From positions 1-37,865 of the forward strand of contig JBBRMY010000011.1 in the NCBI GenBank assembly GCA_038230595.1: a stretch of DNA of 37,865 nucleotides, written 5' to 3'. The translations under genes were made by a program, and so were the position numbers. Within the stretch, counting starts at the first letter, position 1; the number at the start of each line of letters is the position of its first letter. The notes under the pieces are model-generated. The model was given only the letters and a program-made list of their open reading frames with translations, made no database searches and had not been told where the DNA came from. Source of the stretch: JBBRMY01 sp038230595 (GTDB taxonomy: Bacteria > Bacteroidota > Ignavibacteria > Tepidaquicellales > Tepidaquicellaceae). This document shows, piece by piece, positions 15,260 through 24,382 of the stretch.

Positions 15260-15490
15260 TTATCTCGGATGCTTTCTATTATGGGAATGAACTTTAGTCC
15301 CGTTTTTTCTGACATAACTTTTAACATGAACGGTTTTATTTCTTTTGCTTCCTTTTTTTCTCGGTCCTACTGAAAGTTCGGATTTGTAATTCAACTCAAA
15401 GTAACCATTACCAGTTGCAGCGGTGCTGCTAAATGCAGTACTGCTGAGTAAGAAAAATAATACAGGGAGTATCAAGAATAGTTTTTTCAT
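15260..15490 (-). CDS. Small secreted basic protein
   Basis: A 76-residue protein with a clear signal peptide (MKKLFLILPVLFFLLSSTAF, cleavage near residue 24). The mature part is short and basic. Its end, VKSYVRKNGTKVHSHNRKHPR, matches in form a motif seen on many small exported proteins (V-x-Y-x-R-K-x-G-T-x-V-x-x-H-x-R). The role of that motif is not known to me. It is transcribed toward the zinc-ribbon gene. About 250 bases between the two show no gene. Confidence 0.65.
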   Translation of the reverse strand: MKKLFLILPVLFFLLSSTAFSSTAATGNGYFELNYKSELSVGPRKKGSKRNKTVHVKSYVRKNGTKVHSHNRKHPR

Positions 15491-15548
15491 TTTGTTTCTA
15501 TTTTAAGTTTTTATTTATGTTCAATAATATTTTCAATTAAAGTATGAA

Positions 15549-16118
15549 CTAAGGTTCAAATCCCAAATTAATGGAAAAATAATTAGCTGTTCTTGTTCTG
15601 CTATATTCAAACTCCATCAATAATCTATTTTTAGCCGGTGAAAATTCAAAGCCAGCAGAAACAAATGGACTTGTATCAAGCTCATTCCCTTGATTCCATA
15701 AGAGATCTGTTACATTAGATTTTGCAATATTTAATTTATCAAGGAATAATAAGCCTAATCCGAGATGTAATCTACTGAAAGGATTTAAATTTATCGTTGA
15801 AATCTCTGAAATACTTATATCGAAATTATTTTCTTTTAAAAGGGTAAAATCATTATGAGGGATTGAAGTACTTACAAAATTTTCGGATTGGGCAGAATTT
15901 ATGAAATATCCAAATGAAGATTTTATCCCAAAATCAATTACTTTATTCTCAGTAAAGATTTTCTTCCAAGATCCTTCGATTGCAGCACCGCCTTTACCAA
16001 GATTGCTTTGACTCCCATCAATTAAGATACCTAAAGCCCAAGTGCTATGGTATTTTATTTGAGAATTTGCCGATGAGAATACTAGTAAAAAGAAAACGGT
16101 TAATAATAATTTTTTCAT
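15549..16118 (-). CDS. Putative outer-membrane or periplasmic beta-rich protein
   Basis: A 189-residue protein with a signal peptide (MKKLLLTVFFLLVFSSANSQ, cleaved near residue 19). Alternating hydrophobic strands, such as LHLGLGLLFLD and RLLMEFEYSRTRTANYFSIN, suggest a small beta-barrel. It ends in an aromatic-rich strand. No named family is recognised. It is 58 bases upstream of the small secreted protein in the same direction and may share its transcript. Confidence 0.65.
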   Translation of the reverse strand: MKKLLLTVFFLLVFSSANSQIKYHSTWALGILIDGSQSNLGKGGAAIEGSWKKIFTENKVIDFGIKSSFGYFINSAQSENFVSTSIPHNDFTLLKENNFDISISEISTINLNPFSRLHLGLGLLFLDKLNIAKSNVTDLLWNQGNELDTSPFVSAGFEFSPAKNRLLMEFEYSRTRTANYFSINLGFEP

Positions 16119-16394
16119 AAGAAATGTTTATTTTTTACATATTAAGTTGCAAGTTCGGTTAAATGAACTCTTTACCTGCACGATAAAATCGTGTACATGG
16201 TTTCTAAATATCTTAGGAATAAACAAATGTAGTAGTAAAGAATTTCTTTTGCAATAGGAATTATAAGTATTGAATAAATCGTAGTTATTTAATTCATTTT
16301 GGCATTCTAATTGGTTTTACTAAAAAAAATACCTAATTTGAAGAACAGCAATAAATTCGATAAGTAGCATTATTCAATATTTTTCTTCTAATAT

Positions 16395-17423
16395 ATGGCA
16401 TGGAAATTTAGAAAAAGAGTGAAAGTATTTCCTGGGTTAACTATAAATTTAAGTAGAAGTGGTGCGAGTTATACTATTGGAGGTAAAGGAGCAAGCATTA
16501 ATGTAGGTAAAAAAGGTACTTTTCTAAATACCTCAATACCCGGAACTGGTATATATGACAGGAAAAAAATTTCGAATGGTAACTACACAAAAACGGAAGA
16601 ATCCAATTATTACAATAAATCGAATGATGTCAGTATAAATAATGAAAGCTTAACAAATTATGACAAGAATGAGATTAAAACGAGTGATGGATTAAATTCT
16701 TTAAAGGATTCTATTGATGGTATATTATACAAGAGAAGGGAGATTGAAAATCATATTCATAATATATCTGCTGATTACAAAATGTTGTATAATAAATATA
16801 ATCTTTTTAATATTTTTATTGTTAAAATAATTTTCAGATCTAAGCTAAGCAATATTAACAATAAACTTCACCAATGCACGGAACAATTAAAAGAGCTTAA
16901 TGATCAATTATTGCTTTGCAAAATAAATGTATATATTGAATTTGATTTACAGACTAAGCAATTGTTTGAAAAGTTATTAGAGAGTTTTACAAAGCTTTCC
17001 GATTGTGAGAAAGCTTGGGATGTAATTTCTTCATACAATGTTGATCACTCACAACGAATTCCAATAACGGACTCCTTTGGAAGAATGAGCATTGTATTAG
17101 AATTAAAGAACGATCCAATTGTTGTTTGCAATCATCCAACATGTTTTTTTAAAAATGGGCTTGGAGTGGATTTATATTTTTATCCAAAATATTTGTTAAT
17201 TGAAAATAACAATGAAATAATTATAATTGATTTTATAGATTTGTCAGTTAAATATGAACCTTCACGATTTTGCGAAACTAATGGTATGGTTTTAGAGTAT
17301 GGTATTCTAATTTTAGAGAGTAAAAATGGTTTATTTGAGAAATTTATGTTTAGTAATGCTCCAATCTGCTTTAATTTTGTATCAAATTTTAATGAGTACA
17401 AAAATTATATTACAAAGAGTTAA
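16395..17423 (+). CDS. DUF4236 domain protein with helical C-terminal region
   Basis: Residues 1-55 are a DUF4236 domain: MAWKFRKRVKVFPGLTINLS and later SYTIGGKGASINVGKKGTFLNTSIPGTGIY. This domain is widespread in bacteria, often alone or fused to varied partners, with no established function. Residues of about 105-180 look like a helical, perhaps coiled-coil, section containing one hydrophobic stretch (NLFNIFIVKIIF). The final 140 residues are a beta-rich part of unknown type. Total length 342. The gene is AT-rich even for this window. It is a single gene, divergent from the outer-membrane-type gene. Confidence 0.8.
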   Translation: MAWKFRKRVKVFPGLTINLSRSGASYTIGGKGASINVGKKGTFLNTSIPGTGIYDRKKISNGNYTKTEESNYYNKSNDVSINNESLTNYDKNEIKTSDGLNSLKDSIDGILYKRREIENHIHNISADYKMLYNKYNLFNIFIVKIIFRSKLSNINNKLHQCTEQLKELNDQLLLCKINVYIEFDLQTKQLFEKLLESFTKLSDCEKAWDVISSYNVDHSQRIPITDSFGRMSIVLELKNDPIVVCNHPTCFFKNGLGVDLYFYPKYLLIENNNEIIIIDFIDLSVKYEPSRFCETNGMVLEYGILILESKNGLFEKFMFSNAPICFNFVSNFNEYKNYITKS

Positions 17424-17561
17424 ACTACACTTCTGCATTTGTCTCGATTGCTAACTTTGAAAGATTTTCTTAAAAATAAAGTTTTAAAAAGCTGGGCTAG
17501 CAACATTGAATATTTGCAAAAATATTCTCGCTCACATTATTAATCAAATATAAATATAAAA

Positions 17562-18008
17562 TTGAAAAGACAATTAAAATTTACTTTATCATTATTTATC
17601 TTAATTTCAATTTTAGTTTCATGTGATAAGAATAGCAATTCTTCAAACTCTAACAACTCTTCTACAGAAACTAAGCCTGTAATTAAAAATGACAAGGTAG
17701 GAAAGTATACATTTTCATATTCAGAAGTTAAAGGACAAGTTGTTGTTATGTATGATGGGAAAGGTGTTAATATCGGAAACAATAATGTAAGTTATGAAGA
17801 TTTACTAGTCGTTTCAACTTTTGCATTAACTATAAATAAAATTGAAGGTTTTGATGATATAGACATTTCCACACTTGGAAAACAAATAAAGAATATGAAC
17901 ACCTCTGGTGAACTTATTCGTCTTAAAGGAAAAAATTGTCTCTATGAAATTAAATTTGTAACCGGAGGTGGTTATATTACTGATTTTGTTTATAACAAAT
18001 GCAATTGA
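17562..18008 (+). CDS. Putative lipoprotein, unknown function
   Basis: A 148-residue protein with a lipoprotein signal: LFILISILVSC places the lipidated Cys at residue 21. A serine/asparagine-rich linker (NSNSSNSNNSSTE) follows. The remaining 100 residues have no recognised domain; two further Cys (LKGKNCLYEI and the penultimate residue) could form a disulphide. The start is TTG at 17562; no ATG fits the signal peptide. It lies 139 bases after the DUF4236 gene in the same direction. Confidence 0.7.
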   Translation: MKRQLKFTLSLFILISILVSCDKNSNSSNSNNSSTETKPVIKNDKVGKYTFSYSEVKGQVVVMYDGKGVNIGNNNVSYEDLLVVSTFALTINKIEGFDDIDISTLGKQIKNMNTSGELIRLKGKNCLYEIKFVTGGGYITDFVYNKCN

Positions 18009-18042
18009 TGTCATTACAATTAATGAATTAACATCTTTGCGA

Positions 18043-18279
18043 ATGCCAGAAAAAGAAAAAGTAACATTCAACAATATGCTTCTATCCAATATGTATGAGA
18101 TTGAAGCTATCATAGCAATATTAGAACGCAAAGGAATTTTAAAGCACGAAGAAGATTTAAAAAGATTCTATTATATTTTTAACTCTGTTCAAATTTGCAT
18201 TCAGATCAAAATTATTCTTGTAAAGTTCAAAAGCATTTTCAGCAAGTTCCTTCTTATATTCAATGTTCTGAATTTTTAA
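18043..18279 (+). CDS. Possible small conserved protein overlapping the GT4 gene end
   Basis: Starting at an ATG 35 bases after the lipoprotein gene, the frame reads MPEKEKVTFNNMLLSNMYEI and then EAIIAILERKGILKHEEDLK. That matches the pattern of a family of 60-80 residue helical proteins of unknown function common in Chlorobi-like bacteria (recalled, not searched). After about residue 42 the frame runs antisense through the end of the glycosyltransferase gene and loses family likeness. The normal 3' end may be lost or shifted. It may be intact with an odd tail, or a fragment. Confidence 0.45.
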   Translation: MPEKEKVTFNNMLLSNMYEIEAIIAILERKGILKHEEDLKRFYYIFNSVQICIQIKIILVKFKSIFSKFLLIFNVLNF

Positions 18280-19314
18280 TATATTGCCGCATATATCACC
18301 TATATTTTCAGACGTAATTATTCCAGACTTATCGTTAATTATCATATCTCCAATCCCTCCGACATTTGTTGCAATAACCGGAATTTTAAATTTCATTGCT
18401 TCTACAATACTTAAAGGAAATCCTTCGCTTTTTGATGTTAATATAAATGCATCCATAAAGCTCAGGAAGCAATAAATAAATTCTTTTTTAATGTTTCCCA
18501 AAAAGTAACAATAATCTGATAACTGCTCATCCGTTATTATTTTATTTATTTTTTCAAAATAATTCAGATCTTCGAGATTTCCAAGAAACAAAAACTTTAG
18601 ACCCTTTATCTGACCTCTTTTTTTTAATTCAACGAGTGCCTTTATCAGTTGGAGTTGATTTTTCCGATCCGAAACCGTGGCAGTACAAATAAATTTAAAA
18701 AATCTATCTGATATGAGGTCTTCATATTTGTTTGAAGTAATAAATTTATTGAATTCAGCTAATGTTTCCGGGCTTACAGTAGTATCACTTTCAACTGAAG
18801 AGTAAGTTGTTATTACATTTTCACGTCCTGTAATTTTTTTGAAATCACGAGTATTGAACTCTGAGACACAAGCAAAGTAATTACATATCCTGATCAATGT
18901 TTTAAATTGAAAAATTCTTGAAATTTTTGGTAATACAGTTTCCCTCACAAAAACAAAAGATTTTATTCTTTTCTTCTTTACAGCAAAGGCAACTGACAAT
19001 AAAACTGATACATTAAAAATGCAGGCATCATACTTTTTATCACCAATCATCTTTAATACGAGGCGATATTGTTTCCAAAAACGAGTTACAAAACGCAAAT
19101 ATGGTCCCGGCCTCAAACCTACAGGTAAATAAGCTTCAGGATAATTTCCAATACAAGTACAATATTTTTGAAATGTCTCTTCGAGCTCTCCCTTAGGATA
19201 AATTCCATCAACAACATAATCTTTTTGTGAGCTGAAAAATTTCAGCAGCCTGATAAATTCGTCTGTTCCACCGCTGGGTTCCGCGGCATGATTAATTATT
19301 AGAATTCTTTTCAT
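18157..19314 (-). CDS. Glycosyltransferase, GT4 family
   Basis: A 385-residue GT-B glycosyltransferase. The N-terminus MKRILIINHAAEPSGGTDEF has the usual glycine loop; the C-terminal donor-binding domain shows KSEGFPLSIVEAMKFKIPVIAT (E-x7-E motif) and NVGGIGDMI. It transfers a sugar from a nucleotide donor to the growing repeat unit. It is the last gene of the polysaccharide operon, 32 bases after the flippase gene. The specific sugar is not predictable. Confidence 0.9.
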   Translation of the reverse strand: MKRILIINHAAEPSGGTDEFIRLLKFFSSQKDYVVDGIYPKGELEETFQKYCTCIGNYPEAYLPVGLRPGPYLRFVTRFWKQYRLVLKMIGDKKYDACIFNVSVLLSVAFAVKKKRIKSFVFVRETVLPKISRIFQFKTLIRICNYFACVSEFNTRDFKKITGRENVITTYSSVESDTTVSPETLAEFNKFITSNKYEDLISDRFFKFICTATVSDRKNQLQLIKALVELKKRGQIKGLKFLFLGNLEDLNYFEKINKIITDEQLSDYCYFLGNIKKEFIYCFLSFMDAFILTSKSEGFPLSIVEAMKFKIPVIATNVGGIGDMIINDKSGIITSENIGDICGNILKIQNIEYKKELAENAFELYKNNFDLNANLNRVKNIIESF

Positions 19315-19346
19315 TAAAATTCAAATTCAATTAAAGCTTGATGGCA

Positions 19347-20822
19347 TTATTCTTCAAGACTCTTTCTATTTTTTTTAATGCTGGTAAAAAGTTCAACAAT
19401 TTTCTTTATCTCACCCTTTTTAAATGCAATTGAAATAAAGCACACAGGGATAATAATCAATAAATAAGTATAAGGCCGCGGAATGAACGGCTCAGTTAAA
19501 AAAACTATTGAAATAAAGACTGTCGAATAAACAAGAATTCTAAAAACATCCTCATTGAACTTAAATTTCATTGTTCTTTTTATATATATCAAATGGATAA
19601 TCAAGTGAATCAGATTTGTAATCAGATATGAAATTGATACGGAGATGATCCCTAGCCCTGAAAAAGTCTGAAGTAAGTAGAAAATGCTAAAGAAGTTAAA
19701 ACTATATAGTAGATCAAACAGAAGCCATTGTTTAATCTTAACACATGGTATCAGCCAGAGTCCAACACTCCAGCTAATAGCTTTTAAAAAATCTCCAGAG
19801 AGCTGGTAGCTGAATAAATCTCCTGCGTTGACAAAGTCTTTGGAATAAAGTATGATCAATACAAAATCTCTAAGAACAAATATTGTAATAATAACAGGAG
19901 TATAAATTAATAAAAATATTTTCAGAAGATTGTTTATCTCTAATTTCATTTTTTCAAAGTTTTCACCGAACGAAGATAATTTGGGCAAAGCATATGCTCC
20001 AACTATTGAAAAAAATAATCCAAAATAATTATTAGAAATTGAGAAAACACTCTGAAAAATACCACTTTCAACAATAGAATATTTAGATATGATAAAAAGT
20101 CTGATCCCAAGCAAAGACAGCTGCTGAGCAGTAAGTATTAATATTGAAGCAAATCCAAATTTTACTATATTAACTACAACAGGTCTAGTAACAATTTTAA
20201 AATTAAACAGGTTGGGCAGCAGGTTAGTTTTTTTCAGAATTATAAGACCATTGATAACGGAGATTATACCTGTAACAATAATAGCAATAAACACCCCGTT
20301 TAACTTAAAAAATATTTGTAATGGAACAAATATTATTATTGACAATAAAGAATTTAAAGCGACAAATAAGACATAATTATTAATTTTTCTTATTCCTCTG
20401 AGATATATATCAAAAAATCCTGTTAATATACTTAATGGAAAAGAGCATGCCATTAGAATAACTAAAAGTGAGTATGAAGGATCTGAAAACAGAAAATTGC
20501 TTATCCATCCGGAAAAAAAAATAATGGCAGCGACTATCGGAAATGTAAGATAAAGATTCCACAGAATAAATTTTCTTAACAGGTAATTTATTTCGAGAGT
20601 TTTACCTGATTCATAAAACTCTGAAATATATTTATTTAAACCGATTGTGCCGAGAGGAAGACCAGAAGTGAATAGATTGATAATATTAAGCAGTGTAGAA
20701 TAAATTCCAATACCAAGAGGTCCAATAATGACAGCCAGCAATTTTGTCTTAACAACAGATGCCAGAATATTAGATGCTGTTGAAAATGAAAGCTTTGATA
20801 TTGATTTTACTAACTCTTTGAT
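19347..20822 (-). CDS. Polysaccharide flippase (Wzx/MATE-like), start codon non-canonical
   Basis: A multi-pass membrane protein of the oligosaccharide flippase superfamily, moving lipid-linked repeat units across the inner membrane. About 12-14 hydrophobic segments. The N-terminal KTKLLAVIIGPLGIGIYSTL is typical of this group. The first ATG/GTG/TTG in frame is TTG at 20741, which would begin inside that motif and delete the first membrane helix. The homologous frame runs further up (KELVKSISKLSFSTASNI) to an in-frame stop near 20837, with only ATC (20822), ATA (20801) and ATT as near-start codons. I place the start at ATC 20822, overlapping the GT2 stop, but this is unproven. A sequencing error or coupled frameshift is the alternative. 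Confidence 0.8.
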   Translation of the reverse strand: MKELVKSISKLSFSTASNILASVVKTKLLAVIIGPLGIGIYSTLLNIINLFTSGLPLGTIGLNKYISEFYESGKTLEINYLLRKFILWNLYLTFPIVAAIIFFSGWISNFLFSDPSYSLLVILMACSFPLSILTGFFDIYLRGIRKINNYVLFVALNSLLSIIIFVPLQIFFKLNGVFIAIIVTGIISVINGLIILKKTNLLPNLFNFKIVTRPVVVNIVKFGFASILILTAQQLSLLGIRLFIISKYSIVESGIFQSVFSISNNYFGLFFSIVGAYALPKLSSFGENFEKMKLEINNLLKIFLLIYTPVIITIFVLRDFVLIILYSKDFVNAGDLFSYQLSGDFLKAISWSVGLWLIPCVKIKQWLLFDLLYSFNFFSIFYLLQTFSGLGIISVSISYLITNLIHLIIHLIYIKRTMKFKFNEDVFRILVYSTVFISIVFLTEPFIPRPYTYLLIIIPVCFISIAFKKGEIKKIVELFTSIKKNRKSLEE

Positions 20823-21745
20823 CTTTTTAGTAAGTTAATTAAAGAAAGAAATAAATACAGGGACCCAAAATAAAGAAATGCCCTCAAACTCAAGGCTTTT
20901 GGATTTAGTGACATAAGATTTAGATATTTATAAGATTCAATATAAGATCTTTTTTTAAAATAAATTGATGCTAATTCTTTGTAAATATCATTGCAGCCTA
21001 ACCGAGCATTTTTCTGAACTAAGGAATCATTATAATTAAAATATCCATTTCGGATATTAATAACTTTTTTTAAGAGACCTATACGAAGTTCAGTTGAACC
21101 GTAAGATAAATTAGTAGTATGTATCCTGTAATTTACCAAAGTTTTATCTATAAAATATGCACTATTATTCTCAAGTATTTTAAGCCAAAATATATAGTCC
21201 TCACCTTTAAATCCTTCTTCTTGTTCAAAGCGGCATGAATCTGAAACAATATCCTTATTTATTGCAGCTGATGAATTAATAATGAAATTCAATTTAATTA
21301 ATTCCTCAAGCTTAATATTTACATCAAAATATTTTGTATCAAACATTCGTTCATTTAATACCTTACTTTCATTATTTATTACCCTTGCATTTGTACATAC
21401 TAGTCTATAATCCTTATCAAAAATTTTCTGAGTTTCTTCTAATTTTGTATTATCCCATGTGTCATCCCCATCTAAAAAATGAATATATTGACCTCTGCAA
21501 AGTTTGATTGCAATATTCCTCTGCATTCCAACGTTTCCAATATGCTCGCTGTTAGTTAATTTTAAAGTTAATTTATCTGAATAACTCAGTATTTTTTTTA
21601 CCGTAGAATCTGTTGAGCCATCATCAATAATAATTACCTCAAAATTCTTAAAAGACTGATCGCAAAGTGACTGCAATGTTGCATCAATAAATTTTTCGAC
21701 ATTATAAGTAACGATAACAACGCTAACTACCTGCTGAGACTCCAA
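20810..21745 (-). CDS. Glycosyltransferase, GT2 family
   Basis: A 311-residue GT-A glycosyltransferase. VSVVIVTYNVEKF opens the nucleotide-binding fold, with VIIIDDGSTDST at about 37-48 and the metal-binding DGDD at 92-95 (HFLDGDDTWDN). The C-terminus has a hydrophobic segment (FGSLYLFLSLINLL) that may bind the membrane. It overlaps the polymerase gene by 23 bases at its start and probably the flippase gene at its end, so translation is likely coupled through all three. One of only two transferases in the locus. Confidence 0.92.
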   Translation of the reverse strand: MESQQVVSVVIVTYNVEKFIDATLQSLCDQSFKNFEVIIIDDGSTDSTVKKILSYSDKLTLKLTNSEHIGNVGMQRNIAIKLCRGQYIHFLDGDDTWDNTKLEETQKIFDKDYRLVCTNARVINNESKVLNERMFDTKYFDVNIKLEELIKLNFIINSSAAINKDIVSDSCRFEQEEGFKGEDYIFWLKILENNSAYFIDKTLVNYRIHTTNLSYGSTELRIGLLKKVINIRNGYFNYNDSLVQKNARLGCNDIYKELASIYFKKRSYIESYKYLNLMSLNPKALSLRAFLYFGSLYLFLSLINLLKRSKS

Positions 21746-22985
21746 ATTTAAATGTTTTATTGAAGTTTGAAATATATTTATATAATAAACCTAAAAAGAG
21801 TAAGAAGATCTGAATGCTGTAATACTCAGGCTGTACAATCTGGCTTTCGAATATGCCCTGAGCAAGTAAAGCAGAAAGAGTAGCAATAATATATCCTATA
21901 TAAAGCCTTTCAGATCTTGAAGCATTGCCAGCTTTTTTAATACTTTTATAGAATAAATAAGCAATCATTACCAAGAACAATATTGTAAAAATTAAGCCAA
22001 ACATTAGTATTAAAGATACATACATGTTGTGAGGGTTATTAACATTCTCTTCTACAAACATATTGTAAAACAATTTTGCCTTTTCATATTCAGGAAATGC
22101 ATTTGTAGCGCCGTAACCAAACAAAAGCCTGCTATTGCTTTCATTCACCATATAGTATGCAGGAACAAGTAAAAGAAACCTACTAAGGAATGAGCTTATT
22201 CCTTTCGATTCAGTAAATAATATCAAATAAGGGGGAAGAACTGCCAATGCGATAGGATAAATAACAAACAAATATTTTTTCTTAAAAATATAAAATGAAT
22301 ATACAATCAATCCTACTGCTAAACCAAGTACAGTTGCACGACTTATTGTGCTAATAAGTGAATATACCTGAAGAACAATAAAGAATAACACAATCGCTTT
22401 TTTAGAAGTGAATTTTTGATCGGAAATTCTGAAATAAATATATATGCTTGTAAATATTGAGTAAAGCAGCAATGATGCTATATAATTGGGATGGATCGAG
22501 AATGATATGAACATTCCAATATATAATCCCAAAGGATTATATCCTGTATATAAAAAAACTAAACCTGTTAAACTTATAAAAATCCCAACATAATAAATTG
22601 TTGTTAAAAATTTGTGTAAAAGCAATTCATCATTGTGAAGCAGACCAGCAAAAAAGTAAAAGTAAATATATATATAACAGAAGAAGGCAACTAATCGAAT
22701 TAAGTTGACTGTAACAGTAATTTCCTGAGAATTAAAAAAGAAAACTGAAATGGCAAAAGTGAAGAACAACAGAATGGAAAAATAATTCCGGGTGAGTAAT
22801 TGAAAATTGAAATTTAAAACTTTTTTAAAATCAAAATTTATTAATATTAAACTAAAAGCAGAAATACAAACCAAGTAAACTTCTTTTCCATATAAACCTT
22901 CGCCCCCAGTTATCCATGAATTTCTATAAACCATTAGTAATATTAAAAAAACAGGGATATAGAACTCAACCTTCTTTAAACTCAA
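21723..22985 (-). CDS. O-antigen ligase/polymerase-like membrane protein (Wzy type)
   Basis: A 420-residue protein with about ten to twelve hydrophobic segments and a larger loop near residues 265-315 (MVNESNSRLLFGYGATNAFPE, then NNPHNMYVSLILMFGL). The loop H in NPHNMYVS is the pattern of the Wzy/WaaL (O-antigen ligase) superfamily. Its probable role is polymerising repeat units on the periplasmic side. It sits between the chain-length regulator and the GT2 gene, the usual order for a Wzy-dependent system. Confidence 0.85.
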   Translation of the reverse strand: MSLKKVEFYIPVFLILLMVYRNSWITGGEGLYGKEVYLVCISAFSLILINFDFKKVLNFNFQLLTRNYFSILLFFTFAISVFFFNSQEITVTVNLIRLVAFFCYIYIYFYFFAGLLHNDELLLHKFLTTIYYVGIFISLTGLVFLYTGYNPLGLYIGMFISFSIHPNYIASLLLYSIFTSIYIYFRISDQKFTSKKAIVLFFIVLQVYSLISTISRATVLGLAVGLIVYSFYIFKKKYLFVIYPIALAVLPPYLILFTESKGISSFLSRFLLLVPAYYMVNESNSRLLFGYGATNAFPEYEKAKLFYNMFVEENVNNPHNMYVSLILMFGLIFTILFLVMIAYLFYKSIKKAGNASRSERLYIGYIIATLSALLAQGIFESQIVQPEYYSIQIFLLFLGLLYKYISNFNKTFKFGVSAGS

Positions 22986-22991
22986 AATGTA

Positions 22992-24137
22992 TTATAGATT
23001 GTATTCAGTGTTCCTAAAAATTCTGTATTTATATCTTATTACCAGAAATGTCATTATCATAAAAAATGATAGAAAAGTCAGGACTACAACCATCGTTAAT
23101 CTTTTAGGTTTAACTTTTTTCTCAGGCACATAGGGTTTATCCAGAATTGCTACTGAGGGCATTTCTTTTTTTTCTTCAATTTTGGCTTGTTCAACTAAAG
23201 GAATTATATAAGTTAAGATCTTATTTTGAATTTCCACATTTCTTTGAAGCCTTACATAATTTAAAATTACATCCGGTGCTCCTTTTAAATTCAGACTATG
23301 TGATGGATCGTCTGAATTCTTGATATCATTAAGTTCTTTTTTTAATAGGCTGATCTTTAATTCCTGTGATTTTACTTCAGCCTGATCAGGAGACAGGAGT
23401 TTTTTAAGTATATCAAGTTTAACTTCTTCAGATTTAATCTCAATTTCCAATTGAATGCCGGCTTGTGATGTTGCTTTGGCTGTTAATTCAGGGGATAAGC
23501 CAAAACGATTCTGATAATCACGGAGACTATCTTCCTTATCTTTCAGCTCCTGCTTAACAACATCTAATCTTGACTGCATGAACTCTCTGTTATTTTTTGC
23601 ATTAAGCACATTCAGCTCTATATTTATTTTGTTAAGCTCCTGAATTAAAAATTCATTTATTTCCTTTGCTCGAACGGGATTTTTATCAAAAACCCCAATC
23701 TCCATAGTTGAAGAAAGCTTATCCTTTTTTATTTCAACAATATTTTCCCTGAAATTCTTTATAGCCTCCTGCATGTATTTGAATTCCCATTCATCATTCA
23801 GCTTAAATCTAATTATAGTTTCCTCAACACATCTTCTACTGAGAATTATGCTTTCATAAAGAGAAAGCTCTTTTGAAGTAGAACCACCTCCTCCTATATC
23901 CCCAAAGTCAGAAATATCAGGCAAACCTCCACCAACCAAAGCTCCAAGACCTATTGGCTTAGAAACAGTTTTTACAACTGATACAGATTGAAAAATCGGA
24001 TCGAGCACAAAGAAATATATGATAGTTAGTATTACAGCTGAAAAACCAACAAAAAAATAAATAAGTTTTTTGTTTCCATTAAAAATTCCTATCAGATCTC
24101 TTAAAGTAAATGCAGAATTGATTTGATTATTTTCCAA
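22992..24137 (-). CDS. Wzz/GumC-like chain-length determinant protein
   Basis: A 381-residue polysaccharide co-polymerase. The Wzz topology is clear: a membrane helix at about 30-50 (YFFVGFSAVILTIIYFF), a long periplasmic helical part (coiled coil at about 180-310) and a second helix at about 346-366. Residues 62-90 are glycine-rich (LGALVGGGLPD and DIGGGGST). No tyrosine kinase domain or Walker motif is attached, so chain control would need a separate kinase or none. It starts just 6 bases from the polymerase gene. Confidence 0.88.
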   Translation of the reverse strand: MENNQINSAFTLRDLIGIFNGNKKLIYFFVGFSAVILTIIYFFVLDPIFQSVSVVKTVSKPIGLGALVGGGLPDISDFGDIGGGGSTSKELSLYESIILSRRCVEETIIRFKLNDEWEFKYMQEAIKNFRENIVEIKKDKLSSTMEIGVFDKNPVRAKEINEFLIQELNKINIELNVLNAKNNREFMQSRLDVVKQELKDKEDSLRDYQNRFGLSPELTAKATSQAGIQLEIEIKSEEVKLDILKKLLSPDQAEVKSQELKISLLKKELNDIKNSDDPSHSLNLKGAPDVILNYVRLQRNVEIQNKILTYIIPLVEQAKIEEKKEMPSVAILDKPYVPEKKVKPKRLTMVVVLTFLSFFMIMTFLVIRYKYRIFRNTEYNL

Positions 24138-24382
24138 TTTGATATTTTATATAATACTTTTTAAATGGTATGAAAAAATGACAGTTATTAAAGAAAAACG
24201 AAATGAAACCCGGGATATTAACTGCCAGATTAAAGAGGTAAGTTATTACGCTATCAGTACAATTTGGTTAATATTAAATATGCGGATTAGAGAAATTAAT
24301 AACAAGGCAATGACATGGTTTTTGATCTGTTTTGATATTTAATCTGAATTTTATAACAATTAATCCTTATAAGTGTTTAGAA

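Noticed and set aside
14127..18300. Integrated island at tRNA-Leu
   Set aside because: No integrase is seen, the accessory genes lie at the tRNA 5' side, and no copy of the tRNA 3' end was found as an attachment repeat.
24139..24342. 67-codon frame in the gap before the Wzz-like gene
   Set aside because: No recognisable pattern; the 245-base gap between the AlgX-like and Wzz-like genes is better read as leader or promoter space.
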